Numbered from the stretch's first letter, positions 11,734-23,650 are shown. The stretch is 64,000 nt of DNA from Elephas maximus indicus (GCF_024166365.1 NW_026060238.1:682001-746000); one strand, 5' to 3'. Numbers and translations are program-made. Notes: generated by a model not told the origin, from the sequence alone.

Positions 11734-12617
11734 ATTGTTGTTGTTGTTAGGTGCCGTCGAATCGGTTCCGACTCTTAGCGACCCTATGCCCAACAGAACA
11801 AAACACTGCCCAGTCCTGCGCCATCATTACAACAGTTGTTATGCTCGAGCTCATTGTTGCAGCCACTGTGTCAATCCACCTTTTTGAGGGTCTTCCTCTT
11901 TTCCACTGACCTTGTAGTCTGCCAGGCATGTGATGTCCTTCTCTAGGGACTGATCCCTCCTCACAACAAGTCCAAAGTATGTAAGACATAGTCTCGCCAT
12001 CCTTGCTTCTAAGGAGCATTCTGGTCACACTTCCTCCAAGACAGATGTGTTCGTTCTTTTGGCAGTCCATGGTATATTCAATATTCTTCTCCAACACCAC
12101 AATTCAAAGGCATCAACTCTTCTTCAGTCATCCTTATTCATTGTCCAGCTTTCACACGCATATGATGCGATTGAAAATACCATGGCTTGGGTTAGGCACA
12201 CCTTAGTCTTCAGGGTGACAACTTTGCTCTTCAACACTTTGAAGAGGTACTTTGCAGCAGATTTGCCCAATGCAATGCGTCTTTTGATTTCTTGACTGCT
12301 GCTTCTGTGGCTGTTGATTTTGGATTCTAATAAAATGAAATCCTCGACAGCTTCAATCTTTTCTCCATTTATCACGATGTTGCTCATTGGTCCAGTTGTG
12401 AGGATTTTTGTTTTCTTTATGTTGAAGTGTAATCCATACTGAAGGCTGTGGTCTTTGATCTTCATTGGTAAGTGCTTCAAGTCCTCTTCACTTTCAGCCA
12501 GCAAGGTTGTGTCATCTGCATAACACAGGTTGTTAATGAGTCTTCCTCCAATCCTGATGCCGCGTTCTTCTTCATATAGTCCAGCTTCTCGGATTATTTG
12601 TTCAGCATACATATTAA
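11734..12617 (-). mobile_element. RTE/BovB-type LINE fragment, 5'-truncated, inserted in L1
   Basis: The 3' end (at 11734 on the + strand) reads GTTGTTGTTGTTAGGTGCCG then GAATCGGTTCCGACTC, the tail shared with AfroSINE. An 8-bp target duplication ATTTACCC flanks it (11725-11732 and 12618-12625). The related L1 at 45.59-45.62 kb has the uninterrupted sequence TTATTATTTACCCC, which confirms the empty site. About 884 bp remain, holding the end of the RT ORF. Confidence 0.9.
11747..12612 (-). pseudogene. RTE/BovB reverse transcriptase, C-terminal fragment
   Basis: The open piece at 12124-12612 has 162 codons and contains the RT active-site motif LCYADDTTLLAES, followed by LHFNIKKTKILTTGP and the conserved GKSAAKYLFKVLKSK block. 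A second piece (11747-12100) continues with the C-terminal RWIDTVAATMSSS region. The two are separated by a frame break near 12.1-12.12 kb. Everything upstream of MYAEQIIREAG (endonuclease and most of RT) is missing through 5' truncation. Confidence 0.88.
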
Positions 12618-12845
12618 ATTTACCCTTAGTTTTCTAAATTTAAACCTTACTTTCACTTCTTTGTATCGCCGTATCTTCCTGCCCATATGGAAGATCTATG
12701 ATTACATTTCTTAGTCCCTCTTACTGTTTTAATGTTGAGTTTTTTTTATCTTGCTTTTTTTTATTTCCTTGTCTGGGTTGACTTCTGATTGCTCTGCCCA
12801 GTGTTCTAGTCTTGGGTTGATGCCTGATATTATAGATTTTTCTAA

Positions 12846-13846
12846 CCAAAGAACTCCCTTTAGTATTTCTTGTAGTTTCCGCTGGTTTTTACGAATTCCC
12901 TAAACTTCTGTTTATCTGGATATGTCCTAATTTCACCTTCATATTTTAGAGACAGTTTTGCTGGATATATGATTCTTGGTTGACAATTTTTTTTCCTTCA
13001 ATTTTTTTAAAATAAATCATCCCATTGCCTTCTTGCCTGCATGGTTTCTGCGTAGTAGTCTGAGCTTATTCTTATTGACTCTCCTTTGTAGGTGACTTCT
13101 TGTTTATCCCTAGCTGCTCTTCAAATACTCTCTTTATCTTTGGTTTTGGCAAGTTTGATTATAATATGTCTTGGTGACTATCTTTTAACACCTACCTTAT
13201 GTGGAGTTTGGAGAGCATCTTAGATAGATATCTTCTCATCTTTCACGATATCAGGAAAGTTTTCTTCCAACAAATCAACAATTCTCTCCATATTTTCTGT
13301 TATCCCTCCCTGTTCTCATTCTCCAATCCCTAGCAGATTATTTCTCTTGATAGAGTCCCACATGATTCTTAAAGTTTCTTCACTTTTTTGAATTCTTTTA
13401 TCTGATTTTTCTTCAAATATGTTACCGCCAAGTGATTTATCTTCAAGTTGAGAAATTATGGCTTCTACTTGCTCAGTTCTGCTCCACTGATTTTCTGTTG
13501 AGTTGTGTAATTCTGTAATTTTATTGTTAATCTTCTGAATTTCTGATTGCTGTCTGTCTATGGATTTTTCCAGCGTATTAAATTTTTCATTATGTTTCTG
13601 AATAATCTTTTTAATTTCCTCAATTGCTTTATCTGTGTGTTTCTTGGCTTGTTCTGCGTATTGTCTCATTTCCTTCCTGATGTCTTGAAGAGTTCTGTAT
13701 ATCAATCTTTTGTATTCTTCCTCTGGTAATTCCAGGAATGCACTTTTACCTAGAAGATCTCTGGATTCTTTGTTTTGAGAGCTTATTGAGGTAATCATGG
13801 TCCATTTCTTTATGTTACTTGATATTGACTGTTGTCTCTGAACCAT
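12846..13846 (-). pseudogene. L1 ORF1, broken copy
   Basis: The N-terminal piece (13316-13846) starts MVQRQQSISSNIKKW. It is a long K/E/Q-rich coiled coil through KSDKRIQKSEETLRIMWDS. The C-terminal RNA-binding half (12.85-13.3 kb) is recognisable at DNA level against copies 1 and 4 but has lost its frame. The left boundary is set by alignment with the copy at 45.87 kb. Confidence 0.8.
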
Positions 13847-13849
13847 CTA

Positions 13850-15107
13850 TAAGTTATTATATTAGCTTATGCCTGCTTACTCTGTCGTAGCCTCTTGCTT
13901 TTTTTTTGTTTTGATATACCCAAATGGGTTGCCTGAGTGAGGTAACTAGATTATTTTCACCTTTGGAACTCTGACTTCCTGTCCTCAGCTGGAAAGAGCT
14001 GTTATCAGTTATATCATTCTAGGAGTCCATTCACTTTTCTTGTATGAATTCAGCTCAGATGTCCAGGTAGCTGATCATGAAGTGTGTGGTACAGGCTCTG
14101 TCCTACAGTCTTAGAGGGGCAGTGGTGATTGGTGTATATACCAATATCTGATTGCAACAGGTGTCAAACTCTGAACAAGGCATGGGGCTGAGAACTGACC
14201 CCCGAGTGTCTCTGAGGAAATTTCATCCCTGTTTCCTAGAGTGTGAAGGTGGGTGGGTTCTTCAGACGGACCATGGGCTCCTAATATTTTTGATTGTAAA
14301 GACTGGGAGGTACCAGTTATCCTTGGACCCCTGTAGTGGGTGGCTGGGTTACCTGAGTGGAGCCATCAGTCCTTAGGCCCGTCATGTGGGTAGGTGAGGA
14401 TTCTGTTTAATGGGCAAAGCAATGCCAAACATCACCCACCTCTCCGCCACACTGCTGAAATGGTTAGAGTCTGCCGACAAGGGTCTAGTCTCCTGAAATA
14501 GGCCCACACAGGTCCATGCAGAGGGGAAAGGTGCTCAAAGTCCATGGACTGTTTATGCCTGGACAGGAGCGGCTTCTGTGCTGAGCTCCCCTGGTTAGTG
14601 GAGCTGGCAAATTATCTTTTCGCCCAATTGCAAATTTTTTCCTTCTCCATGGCTGGGAGGATGGCTCTAGGCACTCAACAGTGCGTATCTCAGGCCCAGG
14701 GAATTCAGCCGCTGAAGCTGGCTTGTGAGTGGGGGGCGCGGTGAAACATACGGAAGTACTTAGCTTTTGCTGAGAGCGCCATTCTTCTCTGGTTCTGAAG
14801 GTATGAGTAGGCTGTGTGGCTGACTGCTTCTCCCTAAGGAAACTGTGGCAAAATGCTAGTACCAACCCACTGCCGCCACTCCGGAATGATGCCTGAGGGC
14901 TTTCCGAGATTCAGGCCCAGTAACTCCTCCCTGCTTCTGTACTGTCTCTTCTTTCCCCTCATGTCTGTTCTTTTTCTAAGCTTGCCTTTGATGCTCAGGG
15001 CTTCTAGCTTGTGATAAATATACTCGTTTCACTTGTTTTTTTGGGTCTTTGTTGTATAGAGTTTCACCAGAAGCATCTGTCTATTCCACCATCTTAGCTC
15101 AGCCAGC
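13850..15107 (-). promoter_or_regulatory. L1 copy 2 5' UTR
   Basis: About 1.26 kb lies between the ORF1 start and the 5' end. No tandem monomers stand out by eye, unlike the leaders at 1-2.9 kb and 30.5-33 kb. Its moderately long ORFs are not conserved and I do not call them genes. Confidence 0.6.
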
Positions 15108-16078
15108 GTAAACAAAATCTTTTGGATGCTCTAAAACTAAGAGAAATAGATCACAAATACTGAACTTGCAGTGGTAAAATTGTAGGTATATGGTTTAACA
15201 GTTCTGAAATTGTTGTATATATTTACTAGGTTTAGACAAATAAAGAAGTGTATTTTAGTAATGGGACTCCCTGGTTGGTGCAAATGGTTAACATTCTCAG
15301 CTGCTAACCGAAAGGCATATGTTCAAAACTTTCACATTTCTAGTAAACATGATACTTTACAAATTTGATCAAAATTTCACGTTTTATATGAAAGTGGGTT
15401 TCTTATTTTATTACTTATAAAATATGAAGTAAGGATGAATATTAAGCAACTTATTAATGGATATAAATATTACACAGAAGTCACCATCTCAGGTCCTCTG
15501 TGGGATGCAAGGATGAACATAACTCTTCTCAAGAGAGACCTGCTAGGGAGAGGGGTGAGCAGGTTACTGGGAAATCCAAGGACCTCTTCCAGATTTCCCT
15601 TATGGTCTATAATATAGCAGAGATGTGGCCTGACTTTGTCTGGTTTCCAGCAGATCAGTACACAGTCTTTGCTGAGGTTAAAAATATTTCCACATCTTTT
15701 GAAGGTTTCTGACGTCCTACGTTTTATGTCCTGAGAAACTGCCTTTAAGCCATTATAAAATAAAATAGGATTAGTGTGAATGTTGCTAGTTGTTGGAAGG
15801 TTTGCAGTGATTTTGCATTTTATACTTCACAACAGAAATTTTACTCTCTAAAGTCAAAAGGAGATAGCTGTCAAGATTTTAATAGACAGAATTGATAAAC
15901 TATTACTATATTCAAAATAGCATTTGAATAGGTGGGAACTAACTGAGTAGGTTAGGAAAATGGAAGAAGTTTTTTCTTAACTTTTCTGGATATCCATTTG
16001 GATAAGTGGACTTAAGGAGAAGATGACTGGAGACAGAATTACAAGGGAATAAAACATTTTTTCCAAAAAGCTTAAGAA
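15108..16078. other. Non-coding AT-rich DNA with one AfroSINE fragment
   Basis: The only thing I recognise is a ~70-bp AfroSINE head at 15262-15331 (CTCCCTGGTTGGTGCAAATG then CAGCTGCTAACCGAAAGG), + strand and 3'-truncated. The rest is unique-looking AT-rich sequence. Confidence 0.6.
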
Positions 16079-16083
16079 CTCAG

Positions 16084-16540
16084 TGTCATGGATTGAATTG
16101 TGTACCCCAACAATACGTGTCAAATTGATTAGACCATGATTCCCAGTACAGTGTGGTTGTCCTTCATCTGGTGATTGTAATTTTATGTTAAAAACTGTTA
16201 GGGTAGGATTGTAACACCCTTACCCAGGTCACATCCCTGATGCAATGTAAAGGGAGTTTCCCTGGGGTATGGCCTACACCACCTTTTATCTTACAAGAGA
16301 TAAAAGGAAGGGAAACAAGCAGAAAGTGTGAGACCTCATACCACCAAGATAACAGTACCAGGAACAGAGCGAATCCTGTGGACCCGGGGTCTATCCGTGG
16401 AGAAGCTCCTAATCTGGGGGAAGATTGATGCCCTGAATTTGGACTTTTACCCTACTTCACTGTGAAGAAATAAATTTCTCTTTGTTAAAGCCCATCTACT
16501 TGTGTTATTTCTGTTACAGCAGCATTAGATGACTAAGACA
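16084..16540 (-). mobile_element. Solo LTR, afrotherian MaLR/ERVL-like family (copy A)
   Basis: It is bounded by TGTC...GACA ends and a perfect 5-bp target duplication CTCAG (16079-16083 and 16541-16545). It ends with TTTCTGTTACAGCAGCATTAG, which is the reverse complement of the CTAGTGCTGCTATAACAGAA start of the + copies at 28.7 and 54.7 kb. No internal retroviral sequence remains. Confidence 0.85.
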
Positions 16541-16545
16541 CTCAG

Positions 16546-16961
16546 GAATATAATTTCATGGAAAATGCAATAAGCCGTAATCCAGTGACAGGGTTGATGA
16601 GATATAAGGCTAGCAGTCACTTTTCAATTTGTGCTTCCGTCAAAATGAAACATAAATGCCTCTTTCAGTTCAAAAATAAAAACGTTTCTATTTAAATACA
16701 TACATGTACATTTTTAGGAAGCCATACAGAATGTGGAACATTAAAGATCATGATGGAATAAGAAGACAATCCAGTGAGTAATTGAAACTTTTATATTTTT
16801 TAAATAATTGGGTTACTTATTCTGTCTTGTAGCAATTGTATTTAGTGTCCTCATATGGTCTTGGCAATTAGACCCGTAAATCTTAAGGTTAAAAATTTAA
16901 ATATATTACTTGTAATATATATAAATGGGATTAAAAGAAGAAAAATTGAAGAGAGAGTGAA
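16546..16961. other. AT-rich upstream region of OR pseudogene 1
   Basis: No repeat or gene is recognised. OR genes usually have a non-coding 5' exon and an intron upstream of the single coding exon. I cannot identify an exon or a promoter here. Confidence 0.4.
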
Positions 16962-17890
16962 ATGAACAACTACACAGTGGTCACAGAGCTTGTCCTCCTA
17001 GGCCTTTCTGATGAACCTGACCTTCAGATTGTGACCTTCCTCTTTCTATTTATCACATATGTATTAAGCTTCACTGGAAACCTGACTCTCACCACCCTAA
17101 CCTCGGTGGACTCCCTTCTACAGACACCTATGTATTTCTTCCTCCGGAATGTCTCCTTCCTAGAAATCTCCTTTACAACTGTACGCATTCCTAGATTTCT
17201 GGGTGCAATTATCACCAGGGATAAGACCATTTCCAGTAACAACTGTGCAGCTCAACTCTTCTTTATTTTCATGAGGGTGACAGAATTTTACATGCTGACG
17301 GCCATGTTCTATGGCCTCTATGTGGCCATCTGCAAGCCCCTGCATTACACAAGCACCATGAACAGGAAACTCTGCTCCCTGCTTGTGTCATGTGTGTGGC
17401 TGAGAGGGTTTCTGACCATATTCCCACCCCTTATGCTTCTTCCCCCCCGGATTACTGTGCTTCCAAAGTCATCGATCACTTTGCATGCGACTATTTTCCC
17501 CTCTTACAACCATCTTGCTCAAATACATGGCTTCTAGAAGTAACTGGTTTTTACTTGGCTTTGGTTACTTTGCTATTCACTTTGGCATTAATGATTTTGT
17601 CCTACATGTGTGTCATCAGGACTATTCTGAGAATCCCATCTTCCAGTCAGAGAAAAAAAACATTCTCCACTTGTTCCTCCCACATGACTGTCATTTCCAC
17701 CTCTTATGGAAGCTGCATCTTAATGTATGCCAATCCCTGTACAAAAGAAAAGCATCATTGACCAAAGGAGTTGCTATTCTCAACACCTCTGTTGCCCCCG
17801 TGCAGAACCCGTTCATTTATTCCCTGAGGTACCAGGAAGTAAAACAAGTCTTCAAAAACTTCCTCCAGAACGTAGTGTTTTCTACAAATC
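16962..17890 (+). pseudogene. Olfactory receptor pseudogene, subfamily 6C-like
   Basis: A class II odorant receptor (seven-TM GPCR, olfactory cilia) in one coding exon of ~310 codons. It starts MNNYTVVTELVLLGLSDEP, with the NYT glycosylation sequon at residues 3-5. It keeps GN at 39-40 (TM1), PMYFFLRN (56-63) and KPLHY (125-129) and, in later frames, FSTCSSH (TM6) and NPFIYSLR (TM7). The DRY motif after TM3 is changed to GLY (118-120). Two frameshifts break it: one at a run of seven C at 17442-17448, a likely slippage site, and one near 17745 in an A-rich stretch. The last ~40 codons return to a third frame and run into a TTG repeat and SINE tail. The SDEPDLQ and IPRFLGAI wording resembles the OR6C group; the subfamily call is by eye. 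Confidence 0.88.
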
Positions 17891-17897
17891 AGGAGGT

Positions 17898-18003
17898 GTT
17901 TTTTGTTGTTGTTGTTGTTGTTGTTTTAGCAAAAATACAGATACATGTGGTTGACATGAGTTGGAATCGACTCCACACCAACAGTTGTTTTTTTTGGGGG
18001 GGA
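17898..18003 (+). repeat. (TTG)n run plus degraded AfroSINE 3' tail
   Basis: GTTGTTGTTGTTGTTGTTGT is followed by GAGTTGGAATCGACTCCACA and a T/G-rich end. The GGAATCGACT core is the AfroSINE/RTE shared tail. It replaces the 3' flank directly after the OR C-terminus. Confidence 0.6.
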
Positions 18004-18712
18004 GGGGGTGTATAAAGAACAATTAAATGTAAACCTGAAATTCATAGATGTTTGTACAGATATGCTTGTTCTTTTAGAGTCTCTTTACCTGTCACATCAT
18101 TTGATCTGATATTTTGCAAAGCCCTCACTTTAACTTCTGTACCTGAGTTTATCCAAAGCAGTGTCTATTAACATATTTGAAAATATGGTAAAGTTTATTT
18201 CTCCTACTGAATTTTCTGAAAACCTTACATTTTCCTTGAAGGCACACTGTAGTTAAGATGGAGTAAAGTTGTTTTAATTCTGTTTATTTTCTCAGCTCTT
18301 AAAAGACACACTTATTATTGCTTCGTACTAGAAATGTAGTGTTTCAAATGTATATAATTTCTTGTGTATTTTCAAGATGAATATTGATAGTGTTTTCAGT
18401 AATCTTTATAGAATTTCCACGCTCTGTGCCATTGTTCATTAAATTCAGTTTAATAATACTATTGTGTTGCACTTTGAATACAGAGCTTTATGCTTTGTGA
18501 AATTTAATATATACTTTCTGGATAAATATTGATCATGATATTAAGTAATTTTTATAAAATTTTCATGTTTTTAAAACTTCTTAGGAGATATTCATAGTTT
18601 TTCTAAAACATACAAAGTAAATGCACTAAAACTAAAACAGATTTCACTTCTATTTTTCTGTAAATTATAAAAGTTCCGCATTGCAAACTACAAAAATAAA
18701 TTTAGGCTACAC
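18004..18712. other. AT-rich non-coding DNA
   Basis: I see no gene, repeat family or motif worth naming. Confidence 0.4.
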
Positions 18713-18724
18713 TATGATTATTTT

Positions 18725-18886
18725 GGAAAGCCTGGTGGTGTACTGGTTAAGTGCTAAGGCTGCTAACCAAGAGGCCAGCAATTCGAATCTGCCAGGCACT
18801 CCTTGGAAACTTTATGGGGCAGTTCTACTCTGTCCTATAGGGTCGCTAGGAGTCGGAATCGACTTGACGGCAGCGGGTTTTGGTTT
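18725..18886 (+). mobile_element. AfroSINE, full length with 12-bp target duplication
   Basis: The 162-bp body has a B box at AATTCGAATCTGCC and the tail GAGTCGGAATCGACTTGACG. It is flanked by a perfect duplication TATGATTATTTT (18713-18724 and 18887-18898). This is one of the least diverged copies here and a good reference for the family. Confidence 0.95.
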
Positions 18887-18898
18887 TATGATTATTTT

Positions 18899-19750
18899 CA
18901 TTATAGGAACCCCACAAGTTATATGATCAGTGTTGTGATAACGATTCATCTGGCTTAAAATATAAAACATTGATTAATGGCTATATTTTAGAAGAATTAC
19001 AATTCCAAATTTTCTTTTCTTGTTCTCCCAAATTATGTTGACTAGAAAATTTTGTTTAACAGACTTCATTGTTAAATTGTAGACTACTTACAAAGTGAAG
19101 TATAAGAAAAAAAAAACTTGAAGTACTTGTCAAATCATAAGTGTTGTTATGCAGATTTTTAGTATAATTCAAATAAGTTTTGGTTTTTATATGTATCTAA
19201 ATGCTTTTAAGATCTGGAACACAATGTGTTCCAATATGAGAAATGAACATGGTGACTTCTCTCTGAGGAATTTAAAACCTGAATGTCTTGGTGATACCTA
19301 ACACTTGTCTGTGATTTAAATAGTCTCAGAGATCTTTTACATATCCCTTTTGTTCATGTATTTATTCATCTCTTTATTCCAAAATTTCAGTATCTCCATA
19401 GGAAATGATTTAGTGATGGAAAAGAATGGCTTTTGTGCTTGTTCATATCCAGTGTAAGGAAAAAAAAGAAGTAAATTGATGATTATAATCCAATTGTATA
19501 TAAATTCTAAATATCTCTATGAAGAATACACTGTACAGGCACATGAAAATATTAAGGTTATAAATGTAATAGGCTTGCCCACATCATTCAGAATTTGGAA
19601 AAAATATTACAGCAATAGGAAGGCACAATCATTGTTATTTTTATGTATTATATTAGGATTACAGTCACTATAGAGACAGCAGATAAAGAGAAAAAATTGC
19701 TAAATTGCAAAGCCTTGCATAACTAGACATTCCATTAATAACTAACTTTT
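18899..19750. other. AT-rich non-coding DNA
   Basis: No recognisable gene or repeat. The 65-codon open frame at 19476-19673 lacks any motif or codon pattern that would support it. Confidence 0.4.
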
Positions 19751-19764
19751 AGTTAAACTGTTAA

Positions 19765-19946
19765 TGCTGCACCCTACAGCTGAACAAAAGCTTGGAGATT
19801 CGAGCCCACCCAAAACTGCTTCAGAAGAAAGGCTTGGAAATCCACTTCCAAGATATAAGCCATTGAAAACCCTATGAAGCACATTTCAATTTTTAGGCAC
19901 GTGGGGTTGCCATTGACTGGACAGCAACAGTTCTTTTTTTTATTAT
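19765..19946 (+). mobile_element. Old AfroSINE (long form)
   Basis: Recognisable blocks in order are CTTGGAGATTCGAGCCCACC (B-box side), AGAAGAAAGGCTTGGAAATC with CTTCCAAGATATAAGCCA (the long-form insert), AAAACCCTATGAAGCA, and GTGGGGTTGCCATTGACTGG with a poly-T tail. It is much more diverged than the copies at 18.7 and 20.4 kb. Confidence 0.75.
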
Positions 19947-20381
19947 TATTTTTTTTAACGACATATGTAGTAATCATTCTACGTGACTACACCTTATGTT
20001 TTTAAACTTGATTGGCATCTGGCATGCCGGAACAATAGCTGTCATTCTGAGCAAACTAAGTAAATGACAGTCTTTGCAAATATAGACAAAAAGAAAAACA
20101 CTTATCCATGTATGTAGATTTGGGGTTCCATCTGAAATTGAGTTAAATTTGGTGTATTCATAATTATAATTATTTAATACATTATAAGCAATAAGGATCT
20201 TTTTTTCTGGTTAAATAAATAATGACTGTTATTGAAGTACTGAGTTATGATACCTAACTTTCAACTTGCCATCAATAAGAACTTAAGAAAATTAAGCACT
20301 TTAGCTTTGCCAACTTCAGCGTCCTCATTTTTTTAAATAAAGATGAAAATTCTTTAGTTTTTATGCCATATGCTTACCGTG

Positions 20382-20543
20382 GAAACCCTGGTGGCGTAGT
20401 GGTTAAGTGCTGCAGCTGCGAACCAAAGGGTTGACAGTTCGAATCTGCCAGGTGCTCCTTGGAAACTCTAGGGGGCAGTTCTACTCTGTCCTACAGGGTC
20501 GTTATGAGTCAGGATTGACTCGATGGCACTGGGCTTGTTTTTT
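20382..20543 (+). mobile_element. AfroSINE, full length with 13-bp target duplication
   Basis: Starts GAAACCCTGGTGGCGTAGTG, has the B-box region CAGTTCGAATCTGCCAGG, and ends ATTGACTCGATGGCACTGGG plus T-rich sequence. The perfect duplication TATGCTTACCGTG is at 20369-20381 and 20544-20556. Confidence 0.95.
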
Positions 20544-20700
20544 TATGCTTACCGTGAGATAAAATTATAAAAGATATACATAGATTATTTTTTTAAGTAA
20601 GAAACGTTATTCAAATGTAACACTAATGTTTAAGAATTCAACAGTATGAAGGGCTTAGGCTTTGCTCCAAATCTATGATTTTGTCTGTTTATATGTGAAA

Positions 20701-20743
20701 TAATATATATATGTATATACACATATATATATATATATATATT
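20701..20743. repeat. (TA)n/(CA)n microsatellite
   Basis: TAATATATATATGTATATAC followed by an uninterrupted run of about ten AT pairs. Confidence 0.9.
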
Positions 20744-20756
20744 TAGGTACTCCAAT

Positions 20757-21736
20757 CTATCGTGCACAGGTGAAATTTCTTTCCCAGCTCTTAATTTCAT
20801 ATCATGTAAAGCCATTACTTGCTAGTCACATAGAGTTTAGTCTGGTCAATTTTAAAATATCAGCTTCATATTCAACTAGTTTCGGCCAGGCATTGAAATT
20901 TGGATGGAATCTTGGGCTCCTTTCATTGCCTCTTCTCTACTCAGAGATAGTTCATGGTTGGGACAAAGACAGAAGACAGACGGAAAAGGACAAATACCTT
21001 TTATTTATCTGGCACTCCTTTAAATATCTTTTGATTAACATTGGATCTTTGTGGGAGGGTGTCTAAATGTAGATACTCCTATATGGTGTATAGGAGTAAA
21101 TTCAATGGACTTCACACAAATTGCGGTGCTACAACCAATCCCTCACCATTACTTAACTCTGAGGTACACAATATAGAAAATTGCATTAGTGTTCCCTAAT
21201 CTGGAAGCAGCTAAACTTGAAAGGGTTCTTGCAAAATGCCTAAAGTGTGATTATCTTTTATGATGTTTAATTGATCTAAGAGAAACCTGCACATTCTTGG
21301 TTTAACAAGTAATGATTATAATGACTACTTCACTTCTGCTCACTCTCTGCGCCCAAGTGTTTCCCTGAGCTTCTTTTTCTCTTCTACTCAAATTGAGAGG
21401 GCAGAGCAGCAAATACAGTGTGATATACCAAATCTTCGTAAAGAGAAGCCTGTCCTTTTCAGAAGCACTGCGTGTTCATGTATCTGGTTCTCTAAGACCT
21501 TTTAAACTTGACCTTGAGAGTCATTGTCAGGTTGCAACATTCACAGAAAATGGAGGGAAAATCGTTTCTAAGCTGATGATGACATGGTTCCATTAATCTT
21601 TCTCTTTTAGCAACTCCACTGTATACGGAATAATGAGAGATTCTAGATAATGGTTTCTGGTAGCAGAATCTGTCCAACTGCCAGTTATTTAGCTCTGTAA
21701 TGGTTGCTTGACCCCAAATTTATCTTGATTGTAGGG
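20757..21736. other. Non-coding DNA without recognised features
   Basis: Several 60-100 codon open frames occur by chance (for example 20770-21066). None shows a known motif. Confidence 0.4.
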
Positions 21737-22315
21737 TGTTATAAGTTGAATTGTGTCTGCCCCAAGATATCTGTTGCAAATCCTAACCCCTCTACCCGTG
21801 GTTATAATTCCATATGGGAATGTGTTTTTTCGTTGTGTTAATAATGTAGCAAAAACAAGCAAACATTTAGATTGAGTCTCTTCTGACTCATAGCAACCCT
21901 ATATGAAGAAGTAGAACTGCTTTATGTGGTTCCCAAGGAGTGGCTGGTGGATTCAAACTGCCGACTTTTTGGTTAGCAACAGAACTCTTAACCACTGCAC
22001 CACCAGATTTTCCAATAATGTAGGATGTGTCTTAAATCTATCCCTTTTGAGATATAAAAGAGCAGATTCAGCCAGGGATAGCAAGCATAGTTGGGACAGG
22101 GTAGATACCATGCCACTTGAAGATCACCAAGGAACAGAAGCTGAAAAGAGACAAGGACGTAACCCTCGAAGAGACACATAGAACGCCTTCCTCCAGAGCT
22201 GGTGCCCTGAATTCAAACTTTTCTCTAGCCTCCTAAAATGTGAGAAAATAAATGTGTTTGTTAATGTCACCCACTTATTGTATTTCTGTTATAGCAGGAC
22301 AAGATAATTAAGACA
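21737..22315 (-). mobile_element. Diverged solo LTR of the MaLR/ERVL-like type (copy E), split by a SINE
   Basis: The terminal wording is the same as in copies A and C: TGTTATAAGTTGAATTGTGT at one end and TTTCTGTTATAGCAG ... AAGACA at the other, with the internal GAGATATAAAAGAG block. Without the SINE (21850-22013) it is ~405 bp. Its body is more diverged than that of the other four LTRs. I see no clean 5-bp duplication. Confidence 0.7.
21850..22013 (-). mobile_element. AfroSINE inserted in an LTR, 10-bp target duplication
   Basis: The minus-strand copy shows the tail complement ATTGAGTCTCTTCTGACTC, the B-box complement GATTCAAACTGCCGAC and the head complement CTTAACCACTGCACCACCAG. The duplication AATAATGTAG is at 21840-21849 and 22014-22023. 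Confidence 0.92.
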
Positions 22316-22799
22316 CGAGGATTAAGCATTTGATTTTTATAGCTTTGGAAAGTCAACCACAATGTCAGCACAGAAGAAAATTTTCTTAGCATTCTCTTAC
22401 AAAGACATGAAAACAGCTTGGCACTATTTCCATTTTTCATATCTTTGTAAGTTAATACAGTAGAGGAACCAGCATCCAAGTTCAGATGAATAAGGAAATA
22501 CACATAAGTGAATTTTCTCATGAGAATTATGGTTATGACAGTACACTAGACAAAGAAATGGTATATCATCCTGTTGATTAATTAAAAAGACATCTAGAAC
22601 TGTTTCTTAAACTCGCTCAGCCTCAGATGCATTGGATCAGTTGTTTATCCTCAGGGTAGATCTGAAAATATAGATAACAAGTGTATTCACTCTCAGTTAG
22701 TTCAGGACAATCCTTGCACAGAAACAATAGGAAAGCAAAAATAATAATAAATTTTATTGAAGATATTGGAAAGTAAAAAAAAAAAAAAGCAAAGTATTT
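22316..22799. other. Non-coding DNA without recognised features
   Basis: AT-rich, with a poly-A tract near 22776-22788. The 84-codon minus-strand frame at 22267-22521 overlaps the end of the LTR and looks accidental. Confidence 0.35.
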
Positions 22800-23650
22800 T
22801 AGGATTAAAATACAATATATTAAAGATTCAGAATGATAATCCCAGCAAAGGAGGTCACTTTTCCCTGCCCATAATGGAAGAGGTAGCTGAATAGATAAGT
22901 CAGAAAATCATTCCCAGCAGGTCAGAGAACAAAAACTGGAGTGTAGGACTTGCCAAATTTGTGAAGCTAGAAAACTTTTACACTTCCAAAGTTTAAAAGG
23001 TTAAGCCATAGAAATAAGAGTGGGGAGAAGATAGCCTTTACCCTAAAAAAAGCTTCATATTATGTCACTTCATGGATTTAGATTAATATGCCTTTGAATA
23101 TTAGTGTCCCTAATCATCTGCTAGAAAAAAAGCATAAAATCTTTGTAGGAAGATATCATTGCCCTAAACACCAATATATTCCTATAATTTTGTCACACAA
23201 CTCCTATCTATCAGAAACAATACCCTGGCACATAAGCAGATAAAGCAATGTAAATAAAATCAAACAAAGCTAACAATAAAAACAGAGGAAGAGTGGCTAT
23301 AGAAAATAGAATCAAAAGGCACAAATGTTAAATTAGCTATGCTTAATATATTCAAAAGATCACAGTAAGAATTGTAATTTTGATTCAACTTATTAGAATT
23401 ACTGAGGAAAAAATATCTGATATTTAAAGCTGTCCTTAATAACTCAGTGGAGGAGTTTAAGAGCAGATTAACACAGCCAAAGAAAGAGCTAGTGTACTGG
23501 AACAGAACTCAGAAGAGTGAATATTTGAGAAATACTAAAGGAAAACTAGAGAAGAGGGTAAGAGACAAAGAGAATAAGGTGAGAACTTCTACCAAATGGA
23601 TTAATGGGGTTCCAGAAAAAGAAAGGAAAAAAAAAAAGAGAGAGAGGCAA
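22800..23650 (+). mobile_element. Ancient L1/HAL1-like ORF1 region
   Basis: On the + strand 23.2-23.65 kb reads like a decayed LINE ORF1: AACTCAGTGGAGGAGTTTAA, AGAGCAGATTAACACAGCCA, CTGGAACAGAACTCAGAAGA, and GGGTAAGAGACAAAGAGAAT followed by GGGGTTCCAGAAAAAG. A 71-codon open remnant remains at 23447-23662. The left part is less certain. Confidence 0.5.

Larger units (their letters stand above)
6769..15107 (-). mobile_element. Near-full-length L1 copy 2, interrupted by an RTE fragment
   Basis: The order on the minus strand is 5' UTR (15107-13850), ORF1, an inter-ORF spacer interrupted by an RTE insertion (11734-12617), ORF2, and a 3' UTR ending in poly-A at 6769. Removing the RTE leaves about 7.45 kb, the size of a full L1. 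The 5' end carries CCATCTTAGC, a decayed form of the element at the 5' ends of copies 1 and 4. Both ORFs are broken. The 3' end abuts another L1 at 6768, so one of the two probably inserted at the other's A-rich tail. Confidence 0.9.

Noticed and set aside
20240..20350. Possible MIR fragment
   Set aside because: Only a short AAATTAAGCACTTTAGC...CTCATTT resemblance; too weak to call.
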